This document shows positions 1 to 8,539 of a stretch of DNA of 64,000 nucleotides, in pieces. The notes beneath the pieces are model-generated. The model saw only the letters and a program-made list of their open reading frames with translations, was not told the DNA's origin and made no database searches. The position numbers and the translations under genes are program-made. The stretch lies in NCBI GenBank assembly GCA_000702685.1, contig JNJD01000007.1, forward strand, positions 248,001 to 312,000, read 5' to 3'. Numbering within the stretch: the stretch's first letter is position 1; each line of letters opens with the position of its first letter. The stretch is from Lachnospiraceae bacterium AC2028. GTDB lineage: Bacteria; Bacillota; Clostridia; Lachnospirales; Lachnospiraceae.

Positions 1-290
1 CAGACAATTGCCTGGCATATGCCAGGGAGATCATCGAGCTCACCAGATCGGATTCGCATTTCGTTCTCGGCGCTTCTCCCAGAGCTCTGCTTTCACTTAT
101 CAGTGCGTCCCAGGCAAAAGCGTTTCTGTCCGGAAGGGACTTTGTAAAGCCGGATGACATCAAAGCCGTAGCGGTAAACGTTCTGAACCACAGACTTGTA
201 CTGACTCCCGAAAGCCGCATCGCCGGTGAAAAGAAGGATTCGATTATCAAGAGCATCGTTCTCAAGGTCAAGATCCCCACTAAAGAATAA
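1..290 (+). CDS. MoxR-family AAA+ ATPase, C-terminal end (partial)
   Basis: The frame is open from base 3 to a TAA at 288-290, and the N-terminal part lies outside the window. The visible ~95 residues match the helical lid of MoxR ATPases: a SPRALL motif (the sensor-2 arginine region), then a segment reading DFVKPDDIKAVA, then NHRL near the end. MoxR proteins are ATP-driven chaperones that help assemble or activate metal- or VWA/DUF58-linked partners. The stop lies 1 nt before the start of the DUF58 gene, giving the common moxR-DUF58-transglutaminase operon. The family call is firm from motif and context; the substrate is unknown. Confidence 0.85.
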   Translation, partial: DNCLAYAREIIELTRSDSHFVLGASPRALLSLISASQAKAFLSGRDFVKPDDIKAVAVNVLNHRLVLTPESRIAGEKKDSIIKSIVLKVKIPTKE

Positions 291-291
291 T

Positions 292-1455
292 ATGGCAGTT
301 CGCAGGATCATCTTAATAGTATTATGGATCCTCTCCCTGGTCGGCATATCATATTACGGCGGCCCGGTAAGCTACGGTTTTTTTGCGGCGGTAACGATCG
401 CCCCTTTCATGTCGCTTCTCTATACTCTTATCGTTCTTTTCAGATTCAAGATATACCAGGACGTCAACAGGAAAAATGTTGTTGCGGGCAGTGTATCCGA
501 TTTCTATATCACTCTCCAGAACGAAGACCTCTTCACCTATTCAGGCGTCCGGATCACTTTCTACAGTCCGTTTTCCTCAATAAGCGGAATTGATGAGAAT
601 GCGGAATATGAACTTGCGCCTCATTCAGGCATAAAAAAAGAAACTTCACTTTTGTGCAGATACCGCGGTGAATATGAAGTAGGAGTAAAGAGCATAATCA
701 TCAGGGATTACCTGAAGATATTCAGGATCACGTTCAAAAACCGCGAACCGTTCAGAGTCAATGTGCTTCCCGCCGTTTACAAACCTGTCATGCTCAAAAC
801 CCTGGAAAATATAGATTCCGCATCCGTCGATTCCGCCGGAGGAAATACCGAGCCCGATGTCACGGTCAGGGAATACGTTCCCGGTGACGATATAAGAAAG
901 ATACATTGGAAGGCTGTCGCAGCGACCGGAAAACTTCTTGTAAGAAATACTACCGGCGAAGAAAAGCAGGGCATCGGAGTTATCATGGATCCGGAGCGGT
1001 ATTCAAAGGATCCGTCCGATTATCTTCCACTGGAAAACAAGATAACCGAGATCGTCATCGCACTTCTTCATTATCTGTATTCAAACGGCAGCAGCGTATC
1101 CGCTTACACTTTTCAGACCCTGCTCAGATCGGATCTTGTAAAGGATGCGGATTCTTTCAAGGAGTTCTATACATTCCTGTCGGGTTACCGGTTCGAAAAA
1201 GACAGCACTTCCGGAAAAATGCTGACACAGCTAATATCCGAAGGCTCACTCTTTTCACACAAGATAGTGATCGCCGTTCTGCATAAGCTGACCGGCGAAG
1301 TGACTGAAGCGATCCGCATACTGGAAATGAACGGTGTCGTTGTTATCGTATACCTTGTCACCGATGATGAAGCCGAAACCGAAAATGCAAGAAATGTGCT
1401 TCATGGGAAATTCTTCCGTATCGGAACGGAAGATGATCTGAAAGAGGTACTGTGA
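292..1455 (+). CDS. DUF58 domain protein, membrane-anchored
   Basis: 387 aa. An upstream in-frame start at 226 would overlap moxR, so the ATG at 292, directly after the moxR stop, is preferred. The N-terminus carries two hydrophobic segments (about residues 5-22 and 30-50). The DUF58 signature REYVPGDDIRKIHWK lies near residue 195, followed by a VWA-like fold. DUF58 proteins are encoded with MoxR ATPases and transglutaminase-like proteins across bacteria; their exact role is not established, and a link to envelope or secreted-protein processing is inference. The end overlaps the next start (TGATG), so the two are probably translationally coupled. Confidence 0.88.
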   Translation: MAVRRIILIVLWILSLVGISYYGGPVSYGFFAAVTIAPFMSLLYTLIVLFRFKIYQDVNRKNVVAGSVSDFYITLQNEDLFTYSGVRITFYSPFSSISGIDENAEYELAPHSGIKKETSLLCRYRGEYEVGVKSIIIRDYLKIFRITFKNREPFRVNVLPAVYKPVMLKTLENIDSASVDSAGGNTEPDVTVREYVPGDDIRKIHWKAVAATGKLLVRNTTGEEKQGIGVIMDPERYSKDPSDYLPLENKITEIVIALLHYLYSNGSSVSAYTFQTLLRSDLVKDADSFKEFYTFLSGYRFEKDSTSGKMLTQLISEGSLFSHKIVIAVLHKLTGEVTEAIRILEMNGVVVIVYLVTDDEAETENARNVLHGKFFRIGTEDDLKEVL

Positions 1456-3680
1456 TGATCACGTTCGTATATGACATCATATATCTTGTTTCTCTCTCGC
1501 TCATACCTTCGCTATGGGCTGTTTTCCATGCTTACGAAGATGTCTCCCTGTTTCCGGTCTTCCTTGCCTCGGCGGCCGTTTCTTCCGTGATACTCATCTT
1601 CATGCATCTGAAAAATTCCGGAAAGATAATACTGGGCGGCGTGCTGATAACGATCGCAGCGGCATCCGTACTTCTGCTGCCGGATACCATAAAGAGCACG
1701 ATCATCACCGATCATCCGCAGCTTGTCATGGCACTTCTGATATCTGCCGGAGTTACGATCGCAGGTAAGATACTCTGTTCATTCAGGTTTGCACGTCCCG
1801 TTATTTCAGGTCTTCTGATCGCATCACTGGCTTTCTCAATGTACCGGGATATGTGTCCTCCGAAGTCCGTTGTTGCATTTGTATTCTTTTTCGTGCTCTG
1901 CACATTTGCCGACGAAATCCAGACCGGATGGAAAAAGAACGGCAAGCTCCCCGGCAAAAAGCATCTTGTTTTCATCTCTCCCTTCCTTGCACTGTTCCTG
2001 ATCCTGATGCTGGCATTCCCCGCACCCGATGATCCGTATGACTGGGCTCTTGCCAAAAAGATAGTCGAGACTGCATCCGACAGGATCTATCGCATAAAGG
2101 AATATTTCTACAGTCTTGCGCAGGGTGACAGTGCGGATTCATTCCTCGGTTTTTCGGAATTCGCTTCACTCGCAAGCGGCAGGGGAGACAATGACAAAAA
2201 AGTACTTGAAGTCACACAGATAAACGGAAGCTCGACATATGCTTATCTTGCGGGCAAGACCTTCGATACCTTTGACGGAAGCGAATGGTATAAAACATAT
2301 GAAGACGACGGAAACGATTCACTGATCGACTGCCTTGAAACGCTTTACAGTGCAAAGCTGTATGCGGGTGAAGATCATACGGATTACGTCAGACGCGGTC
2401 AGCTCGATATAACGGTTTTGAACATGTACACGAACCATTATTTCACACCGCATAAATACTTTAATTTCCTGCAGATGAACGAACAGGTTCCCTACTATTC
2501 CGAGGGCGGGGATCCGTTCTCTTATGACAGGATCACTTACGGAGATACATATTCTACGGAATATTTCAGGCTCAACACAGACAGCCCTGCATTCTGCGGC
2601 TTCCTTGACAGCAGTCCGGCTGATGATCCGTCGGTCTGGAACGAAACGCTGAATACCCTGTATGTGTATGATGCTCCGGATATAAGCCTGAACGATCTCG
2701 AAGAATACCGTGCAAGAATGAAAGAAGTCTATTTGGACGATATCGAAATATCTCCCGAACTGGCGGATTATCTCGATGAATTATTTGCCGATTGCACTAC
2801 GGATTCCGAAAAGCTTAAAAAGCTCGAGAAGCTTTTCAATTCAATGAGATATAACATCCTGGTGGGTGAGCTTCCGGGTGACGTGGATTCATCTTCGGAG
2901 TTTCTGGATTATCTTATCCTGGAGAAGCAGGAAGGATACTGTGTCTATTACGCGACCGCATTTGTTCTGATCTCCAGATACATCGGAATCCCCGCACGCT
3001 TCGTCCAGGGATACCGCATAGAGCTCCGTGGTCACGGCGGATCCGTTGTGACCGAAAGCCGCGCGCACGCATGGCCGGAATGCTATCTCGAGGGCATAGG
3101 ATGGATCGCATACGAACCGACTCCGGGATACAGGGTGCCGGAAAGATGGAAAACATCGGATGAACTAGCGGAAGAAAGAGAAAGAATAGCCGTGCAGGAT
3201 CCTTATCAGGCATATCAGGAGGAGATCGCACTTCCGGAAACAGTCATGGAAGAACACGAAGAAAGTGAAAAGATCGACTGGAGATATCCTGCGCTGATCG
3301 CTTTTTCATCCGTTTCGGTTGCGCTCCTGCTTCTGATCATGATCAGGATCATCGGAATGATCAGATACCGGCTCAGTGACGATGAACAAAAATTCAATAT
3401 CCTTTTTTCGAGAAATATGAAGCTGCTCAAGATACCCGGCTTCTCAAAACCGGATGAAGAAACCTTCGAAGAATTCGGAAACAGAGTCTCCGGAGAACTG
3501 CCCGCGGAACTCCTCACATTCATAGACACGTATGAAACCTATGCTTACAGGGGTGATGTGATCTCCGGCAAGGATGTTGAACAGATCAGGACAAGCAACA
3601 GAAAGATAATAGATCATATAAAAAAGACGGGGCTTATGGGCAGATTATCGCTTATCAGATATTATCTGTTCCTTGCATAA
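1455..3680 (+). CDS. Membrane transglutaminase-like protein (TgpA/DUF3488 type)
   Basis: 741 aa from the ATG at 1455; a GTG at 1452 is also possible, but AGAGG at 1443-1447 fits the ATG better. The N-terminal ~190 residues are hydrophobic, with about six membrane helices. A large extracytoplasmic region follows, with a transglutaminase core: Cys in the QEGYCVYYATA segment (about residue 496), His in SRAHAWPE (about 538), then a YEPTPGY motif in which Glu replaces the more usual Asp. One more helix (about 613-640) leads to a cytoplasmic DUF4129-like tail. Third gene of the moxR-DUF58 operon. Probably a cysteine protease or transamidase acting outside the membrane; substrate unknown. Confidence 0.88.
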   Translation: MITFVYDIIYLVSLSLIPSLWAVFHAYEDVSLFPVFLASAAVSSVILIFMHLKNSGKIILGGVLITIAAASVLLLPDTIKSTIITDHPQLVMALLISAGVTIAGKILCSFRFARPVISGLLIASLAFSMYRDMCPPKSVVAFVFFFVLCTFADEIQTGWKKNGKLPGKKHLVFISPFLALFLILMLAFPAPDDPYDWALAKKIVETASDRIYRIKEYFYSLAQGDSADSFLGFSEFASLASGRGDNDKKVLEVTQINGSSTYAYLAGKTFDTFDGSEWYKTYEDDGNDSLIDCLETLYSAKLYAGEDHTDYVRRGQLDITVLNMYTNHYFTPHKYFNFLQMNEQVPYYSEGGDPFSYDRITYGDTYSTEYFRLNTDSPAFCGFLDSSPADDPSVWNETLNTLYVYDAPDISLNDLEEYRARMKEVYLDDIEISPELADYLDELFADCTTDSEKLKKLEKLFNSMRYNILVGELPGDVDSSSEFLDYLILEKQEGYCVYYATAFVLISRYIGIPARFVQGYRIELRGHGGSVVTESRAHAWPECYLEGIGWIAYEPTPGYRVPERWKTSDELAEERERIAVQDPYQAYQEEIALPETVMEEHEESEKIDWRYPALIAFSSVSVALLLLIMIRIIGMIRYRLSDDEQKFNILFSRNMKLLKIPGFSKPDEETFEEFGNRVSGELPAELLTFIDTYETYAYRGDVISGKDVEQIRTSNRKIIDHIKKTGLMGRLSLIRYYLFLA

Positions 3681-3702
3681 AAGATTTCCGGGAGTATCGC
3701 GT

Positions 3703-4668
3703 TTATCCGCGTTTTATGAGTTCCCTGACTTCACTTAGTTTGGGAGGATTGAGAGGAAGCGGGAACCTCGATATTGCGACGGCGGAGCATGCGCTTGCAA
3801 ATCTGACGGTCTCTTCATCATTCATTCCGTGTAAAAGCGCATATACGCATCCCGCCTTGAAAGTATCTCCGGCACCGAGCGTGCTCTTAACCTCCACATC
3901 AAGGGGCTTCATACGATGTATCTCCTCACCTTTCCTCGCATAGAGCATATCGCCTCCGCCCTGTGTGATTATCGTAAGCCCTTTGCTTTCGGACTGCATG
4001 AGCTTCATTATCTCATATGCGCTCATACCGTGATATGTCTCCGTACACTCCTTGGATACGACATTGACGGCTGCGTTTTTATGGAGAAAAGAATCATGCT
4101 TTGAATCTATGGTGACGTAAGGGATGCCGGCACTTATGCAGATTTCGGCAGCTTTTTGCGTTTCCTCGCCGAAGAACGGGTCTATGGCGACAACTCTTGC
4201 AGATTTTATATCTTCTTCCCTCGGAATGCTCCACCATCTTTTACCCGTTGAAAACAGGGTCTGAAAGCGTCCCATCGGGGAACGGACAAGTCCGGCTATG
4301 ACAACGTAGTCCATGACTCCGTCATCATCGCTTACGAAGCTCATCGAAGACAGGTCGACATTTTTATTCTCATAGAATGATCTGAGCATCGGTGCAACTT
4401 CCGTTCCGATGTGTGTTCCGTCCATCTTAACGGACACACCGAGTGAATCCAGAACCGTAGCTGCGGTGCCCGTCTCTCCTCCCGGAAGAAAAAAATGTTC
4501 TTTTATCTCGGAATATTCGTCCGGTTTTAAGAATCCGTCTTTTAACAGAAATGAATGTGTTCCGAGTATCTGTCCGAAAAGATAGCAGTCATGAGCCATA
4601 TTATCGATCCGCCCTTTCTCTGAAACATACAACGTTTCATTAACACAATAACTCAATGTTCTTTTCAC
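3703..4668 (-). CDS. PfkB-family carbohydrate kinase
   Basis: 321 aa. Ribokinase-like fold with the glycine motif in FFLPGGETGTAATVL (about residues 75-89) and the C-terminal signature TLGAGDTF (about 263-270), whose Asp is the catalytic base. The sugar substrate cannot be read from sequence. The start ATG (4668-4666) overlaps the stop of the TIR receptor gene by 4 nt (ATGA), so the two are probably translationally coupled. A second Met at residue 24 is an alternative start that would remove the unusual N-terminal extension. Family firm, substrate unknown; ribokinase, adenosine kinase or fructokinase specificity are all possible. Confidence 0.85.
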   Translation of the reverse strand: MKRTLSYCVNETLYVSEKGRIDNMAHDCYLFGQILGTHSFLLKDGFLKPDEYSEIKEHFFLPGGETGTAATVLDSLGVSVKMDGTHIGTEVAPMLRSFYENKNVDLSSMSFVSDDDGVMDYVVIAGLVRSPMGRFQTLFSTGKRWWSIPREEDIKSARVVAIDPFFGEETQKAAEICISAGIPYVTIDSKHDSFLHKNAAVNVVSKECTETYHGMSAYEIMKLMQSESKGLTIITQGGGDMLYARKGEEIHRMKPLDVEVKSTLGAGDTFKAGCVYALLHGMNDEETVRFASACSAVAISRFPLPLNPPKLSEVRELIKRG

Positions 4669-7067
4669 TGAAGCCCGTACTTTTCCCTGATGCTCTCACG
4701 GGGGACATAGTCTCCGAGATATTCATCAGCCATGGCCATCAGTTTCTCATAATCAACCCATTCCACAGATCTGAATTCTCCGAACCGGTTACTGACGATC
4801 AGGCGTCCGTCATCCTCACCGCCTGTGATCCCCATTTCACATATGATATCAAGATCTTCATTCAGGACAAATGACATATCTTCGCAGTTCAGGATATAAC
4901 TCTCGGTAACATCGGAGTATTTTAGCGAAACAACATATTCATCCATATCATATGATGAGACGCATTCATACGTATCCGCATCAAAGATCCTTACCGTGTG
5001 ATTTGAAAAGCTTGCGACTATATATTTTCCGTCGTGCGAATAAACCGCCTGATCGAGAAGAAGGCTGTCAAATCCGTCATCTTCCTGAAGATCGAATGTC
5101 GCATCTTCTCCGTATAGATCATCAAAATCAGGATCTATAATTCCATCTCCATCCAATGTTACAGCCGGATGGTACGCACAGATATAATCCGCTCTTTCAA
5201 ACTGCACATAATATGAAATGTTCTTGAAGATCATACGGGAAATCCTGCCGGTATGATCTCCGATAAAGAGGCTGCTGCCCATTTCATAGCACATATCTCC
5301 GAGAGTTCCGTAGATCGTGCCGGTGTCACATAAAAAGATCATCTGATCCGATACATCTATTCCGTATTGGATCTCTCCGTCCACACCGTAAGTCGTTATT
5401 TCTTTTCCGGTCCTTGCTTCAAGGATCGTAAGGCCCGAGCCCGTATATGCATAGATATATCCGCCCGAAACCCACAGATCATTGATGATGCCGCGATCGA
5501 TCTTCACGCTGAACAGTTCCCTGCCGCCGGGTAGCCTGATTGCATGAAGCGTGACCTTATCAAGTCCCGATCCATCTGCGGATTCCGTCAGGGAATAATA
5601 TAAGTATTCATCGCTGATGCATACCGAAACGTTATAATCGCTGGCAACATCGATCACATCGGTCACTTCACCGGATGTAATATCCGCTATCAAAAGATAA
5701 CGATCTGAATAATCGGTCAGACTGCATGCAAAATATCCGTCTCCGGATGAAAGATCATCCATTGCAAGATCATCACATCCGAAAAGTTCCGACGTATCTA
5801 TCGTATAGATGATATCTCCGGAACCGCTCACCGCTATTAATTCATTTCCGTTATATACGATGACCGTATCAGGACCCACTTCATATAAGTAATATATCTC
5901 TCCGGATTCGGCGATAGTAACATCCCTGTCTTCATCTATGAAATAGAATCTCAGTTCATCTTCACAGGTGTGAACCACACCGTTATTTCCACAGATGATC
6001 CCTTCGGCAAAGAAATTATTGCTTTCACCGGGAAATTCTCTTATGAGTTCTCCGGATATATCAAACAGCCTCAGACTGTAAAGATCATTGATGAGGATAT
6101 ACCGGCCGTTATCGGATACACAGTAGTCATATACTTCCGATCCCATATCATATGTGGCGCCGAGAGAGTACGCATTACTGTCTTCGTAGATTCCCATTGC
6201 CTTGTAAAGCATACAAAGCGCATTCGCATTATAACCGACCGACGGATCGTCCGGAAGCACGCTTCTCAACGCGTAGACCGCATCTTTTCTTCTTCCGTGT
6301 CCCAGCAGATCTTCCGCTTTATCGGCGATGGTATCTGCATATTTATCACTGAGCTGCGAATACTGTGATGAAATGATGCTGTTCTGTCTGCTTATCTTTA
6401 TGAGCATTCCGGTGACAACGGCCGCAAAACAGAACATAAAAGCACCGATGATACCGAATACGGTCATCATCCTGCGCATCTTCTGCTCACGGTGCCTCTG
6501 CTTCAGGTCATCGTAATTCAGTCCGAACATAGCTGCACAGAGCTTGATCACCGCTATGTCCATAGCCTTAAGGATCTCTTTTTTATTCTCTCCTCTTGTG
6601 TCTGCGGCAAGAGGCTCTATAGCCTTGCGTTCGAAGTGAACGTTACCGTTTTCGTCCTTCACTTCGATCTGTTCGTATGTGAGCAGCTCCGGGAAGGAAT
6701 CCACGGGTTCACCCTCCGCAAGCACAACGAGAATATGATCCCTGGGATGAGTCTGCAGGAATGTTTCTATCTCCTTAAGGCACCATCTAGACTGGGGGTA
6801 CCTGGGAGTACATAATGTGATCAGGTAATCGGAATTCGCCAGAGCATTGGTTATAGGCTCTGAAAGATTATCGGAAAGCGGAAGTTCATCGACATCACGG
6901 AACACTCTTTCTATCGATGTTTTTCCGTCTTTGATCTTAGAACGTACGGATTTAGGAAGTTTGAAGTTTTCAAGTCTCCTGTGAAGATTCTCGGCGACAA
7001 AACTGTCAAGTTCACTGTGTCTGTAGCTTATGAACGCATCGTAATGCGTGTTTTTCAGTTCGTCCAT
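4665..7067 (-). CDS. TIR-domain receptor with transmembrane helix and beta-propeller sensor
   Basis: 800 aa. The N-terminal TIR domain (about 8-130) begins YDAFISYRHSE and carries SRWCLKEIE, with Glu99 where catalytic TIR NADases have their glutamate. A basic linker follows with the DDLKQRHREQ segment seen in many clostridial TIR proteins, then one membrane helix (about 201-223), a helical segment (225-300), and a long beta-rich region (about 310-770) with WD40/YVTN-like blades, Asp-rich and with few basic residues. Predicted topology: TIR inside, propeller outside. Whether it cleaves NAD or only signals is unknown. Its stop overlaps the kinase start. A promoter lies at 7112-7140. Confidence 0.88.
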   Translation of the reverse strand: MDELKNTHYDAFISYRHSELDSFVAENLHRRLENFKLPKSVRSKIKDGKTSIERVFRDVDELPLSDNLSEPITNALANSDYLITLCTPRYPQSRWCLKEIETFLQTHPRDHILVVLAEGEPVDSFPELLTYEQIEVKDENGNVHFERKAIEPLAADTRGENKKEILKAMDIAVIKLCAAMFGLNYDDLKQRHREQKMRRMMTVFGIIGAFMFCFAAVVTGMLIKISRQNSIISSQYSQLSDKYADTIADKAEDLLGHGRRKDAVYALRSVLPDDPSVGYNANALCMLYKAMGIYEDSNAYSLGATYDMGSEVYDYCVSDNGRYILINDLYSLRLFDISGELIREFPGESNNFFAEGIICGNNGVVHTCEDELRFYFIDEDRDVTIAESGEIYYLYEVGPDTVIVYNGNELIAVSGSGDIIYTIDTSELFGCDDLAMDDLSSGDGYFACSLTDYSDRYLLIADITSGEVTDVIDVASDYNVSVCISDEYLYYSLTESADGSGLDKVTLHAIRLPGGRELFSVKIDRGIINDLWVSGGYIYAYTGSGLTILEARTGKEITTYGVDGEIQYGIDVSDQMIFLCDTGTIYGTLGDMCYEMGSSLFIGDHTGRISRMIFKNISYYVQFERADYICAYHPAVTLDGDGIIDPDFDDLYGEDATFDLQEDDGFDSLLLDQAVYSHDGKYIVASFSNHTVRIFDADTYECVSSYDMDEYVVSLKYSDVTESYILNCEDMSFVLNEDLDIICEMGITGGEDDGRLIVSNRFGEFRSVEWVDYEKLMAMADEYLGDYVPRESIREKYGLQ

Positions 7068-7090
7068 TTCCCACCTCTGATAGTATTGAA

Positions 7091-7105
7091 AGCGGCCGGG
7101 CCGCT
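7091..7105. promoter_or_regulatory. Inverted repeat in the TIR gene 5' region (possible operator)
   Basis: AGCGGCC-G-GGCCGCT is a perfect inverted repeat between the predicted -10 box and the start codon at 7067. It is close to the expected transcription start, so it could be a repressor site or a short hairpin. No regulator is identified. Confidence 0.4.
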
Positions 7106-7111
7106 ACTTCT

Positions 7112-7140
7112 ATCATAGAATATGAAGGCGGATTTCTCAA
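7112..7140 (-). promoter_or_regulatory. Predicted promoter of the TIR-kinase operon
   Basis: On the minus strand TTGAGA (7140-7135), a 17-nt spacer and TATGAT (7117-7112) match a vegetative promoter. It starts the TIR receptor and the coupled kinase. Confidence 0.6.
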
Positions 7141-7142
7141 CG

Positions 7143-7179
7143 AAAAAATGCCCTCTCGGCCGGCAGGCGGGGAGGGCAT
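7143..7179 (-). terminator. Intrinsic terminator of the MerR-methyltransferase gene
   Basis: On the minus strand an ATGCCCTC...GAGGGCAT stem (7179-7148) is followed by a run of T (7148-7143). It lies 35 nt downstream of the stop at 7214. Confidence 0.8.
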
Positions 7180-7213
7180 ATCATAAAGGATCTGAGGATC
7201 ATATCATGCGGTC

Positions 7214-8395
7214 TTATTTATGGCAGCACCTAAAAAGCGAGTCAACGGTTATGACGATCTCGCCGTCTTTTTTGATCTTTTTATCAAAATATGCGGCAAG
7301 CTTTTTTTCATTGTCGGAGATGAACTTCTCATCACCTTCGAATACCGCCTTCATCTTGTCGATGATATCCGCGGAATTGTCGTAATGCCAGCGGTTTGAT
7401 ACCTCTTTCTTTTCCACGCGGGTAAAATACTTTCCGAGCATTTCATCACATTCATCCTGAACCTTGGTTTCTTCCCTGATCATGTCGCCGACAAAGGATG
7501 CCTTCAGGCCGATCTCATCAAAAACAGACTTAAAATATAATTTCCATCTGTTTACCGCAGGTCCGTTAATAGAAAACCTTCCGCCCTTTGCAACAGCCTT
7601 ACTTGCCCTTTCTATGAGCTTTTCCGGATCCTTAAGTTCGAAGTTAAGGTAATGGGCAATGACAAGCGAGAATCTCTTCTCCTTATCTATCTGCTTCCAT
7701 GCTTTATCGCCTTCCAGATCTTCGAATACAACCTTTATATCCACTCCGTCCGGCAGATCTTTCTTATTCTCTTTCACATATTTCTCGAAATCATCGGCCC
7801 AGCTTCCGTGAATATCGTAACCGAGTATTCCGGTGCCCTCAGGAATTCTTGACCAGTTATTTCTCCAGAGCTTTGCATATCCGCAGCCGAGATCGAGTAC
7901 CCTTTCACCGTTGCCGATCTCAAGCATTTCGAAGATCTTCTCATACCAGTCCTGTTCCTTGGAAGTATGCTTAAGCGCATCCCAGTGATGTTCATCGGCT
8001 TTCTGATCGAGGCTGATGTTTCTTACCATATCTGCAACATCGTCCCAGTCGAGTTTGCCGTTCTTCCTGTCGAGAGTTCTGTTTATCGCATCGATGACCT
8101 TCTGGGTCTGATACTTTCTGTCCTCCATCTCCTTAAGCTGGATACGGAGAGCGTCCTCGATATCCACGGCATCACCCGCGACAAGATTATCCCTTATCTC
8201 TTCAAGTGAAAAACCGATCGTCTTGAGAGCAACGATCTTCTCGAGGATCACAAGGGATTCTTTATCGTAGAGCCTGTAATTGCCCTCGGAATAATCTGCG
8301 GGCTTAAGGAGCCCTTTTTCATCATAGAGTCTTACTGCTTTCTGTGATACGCCTGCCTTTTTGGCAATCTCGCCGGATGTCATTTTCTTTTCCAT
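7214..8395 (-). CDS. MerR-family regulator fused to a SAM-dependent methyltransferase
   Basis: 393 aa from the ATG at 8395, which has GGAGG at the right distance; a longer open frame upstream runs through the promoter and is discounted. Residues 1-75 are a MerR winged helix (SGEIAKKAGVSQKAVRLYDEKGL), then the dimer helix. The C-terminal half carries the methyltransferase motif I VLDLGCGYAKLW. The promoter upstream (8424-8454) is a textbook MerR type, so the protein probably regulates itself. MerR-methyltransferase fusions occur in Firmicutes; what is methylated is unknown. Effector sensing through SAM or a small hydrophobic substrate is possible. Ends at a clear terminator. Confidence 0.87.
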   Translation of the reverse strand: MEKKMTSGEIAKKAGVSQKAVRLYDEKGLLKPADYSEGNYRLYDKESLVILEKIVALKTIGFSLEEIRDNLVAGDAVDIEDALRIQLKEMEDRKYQTQKVIDAINRTLDRKNGKLDWDDVADMVRNISLDQKADEHHWDALKHTSKEQDWYEKIFEMLEIGNGERVLDLGCGYAKLWRNNWSRIPEGTGILGYDIHGSWADDFEKYVKENKKDLPDGVDIKVVFEDLEGDKAWKQIDKEKRFSLVIAHYLNFELKDPEKLIERASKAVAKGGRFSINGPAVNRWKLYFKSVFDEIGLKASFVGDMIREETKVQDECDEMLGKYFTRVEKKEVSNRWHYDNSADIIDKMKAVFEGDEKFISDNEKKLAAYFDKKIKKDGEIVITVDSLFRCCHK

Positions 8396-8423
8396 ACCGG
8401 AACCTCCTTTCCTTGATAAGACA

Positions 8424-8454
8424 ACCTTAAAGGGTGCCCCAAGGGAAGAGTCAA
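8424..8454 (-). promoter_or_regulatory. MerR-type promoter/operator of the MerR-methyltransferase gene
   Basis: On the minus strand TTGACT (8454-8449), a 19-nt spacer and TAAGGT (8429-8424). Both hexamers and the long spacer are those of classical MerR-activated promoters such as the mercury-resistance promoter. The spacer holds CCTTGGGG and the flank CCTTTAAGG, an imperfect dyad. Confidence 0.72.
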
Positions 8455-8491
8455 CACATATTTTTAAAAAAATTTTCTGATATTCCGGATC

Positions 8492-8536
8492 AAAAAAACA
8501 ACCCTGCATTGCCTTGGACGTCGGCTCTGCAGGGTT
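8492..8536 (-). terminator. Terminator of the fatty acid synthesis operon
   Basis: On the minus strand an ACCCTGCA...TGCAGGGT stem (8535-8501) is followed by TGTTTTTTT. It lies just after the acyl-CoA ligase stop and marks the operon end. Confidence 0.82.
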
Positions 8537-8539
8537 TGA

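Noticed and set aside
226-291. N-terminal extension of the DUF58 protein
   Set aside because: It overlaps the moxR end in another frame and has no ribosome site; the ATG at 292 gives a normal hydrophobic start.
3690-3715. Terminator between the convergent transglutaminase and kinase genes
   Set aside because: Only a 4-bp CGCG stem before TTTT; too weak to support.
8396-8509. Longer N-terminus of the MerR-methyltransferase protein
   Set aside because: It would run through the MerR-type promoter; the ATG at 8395 has GGAGG.
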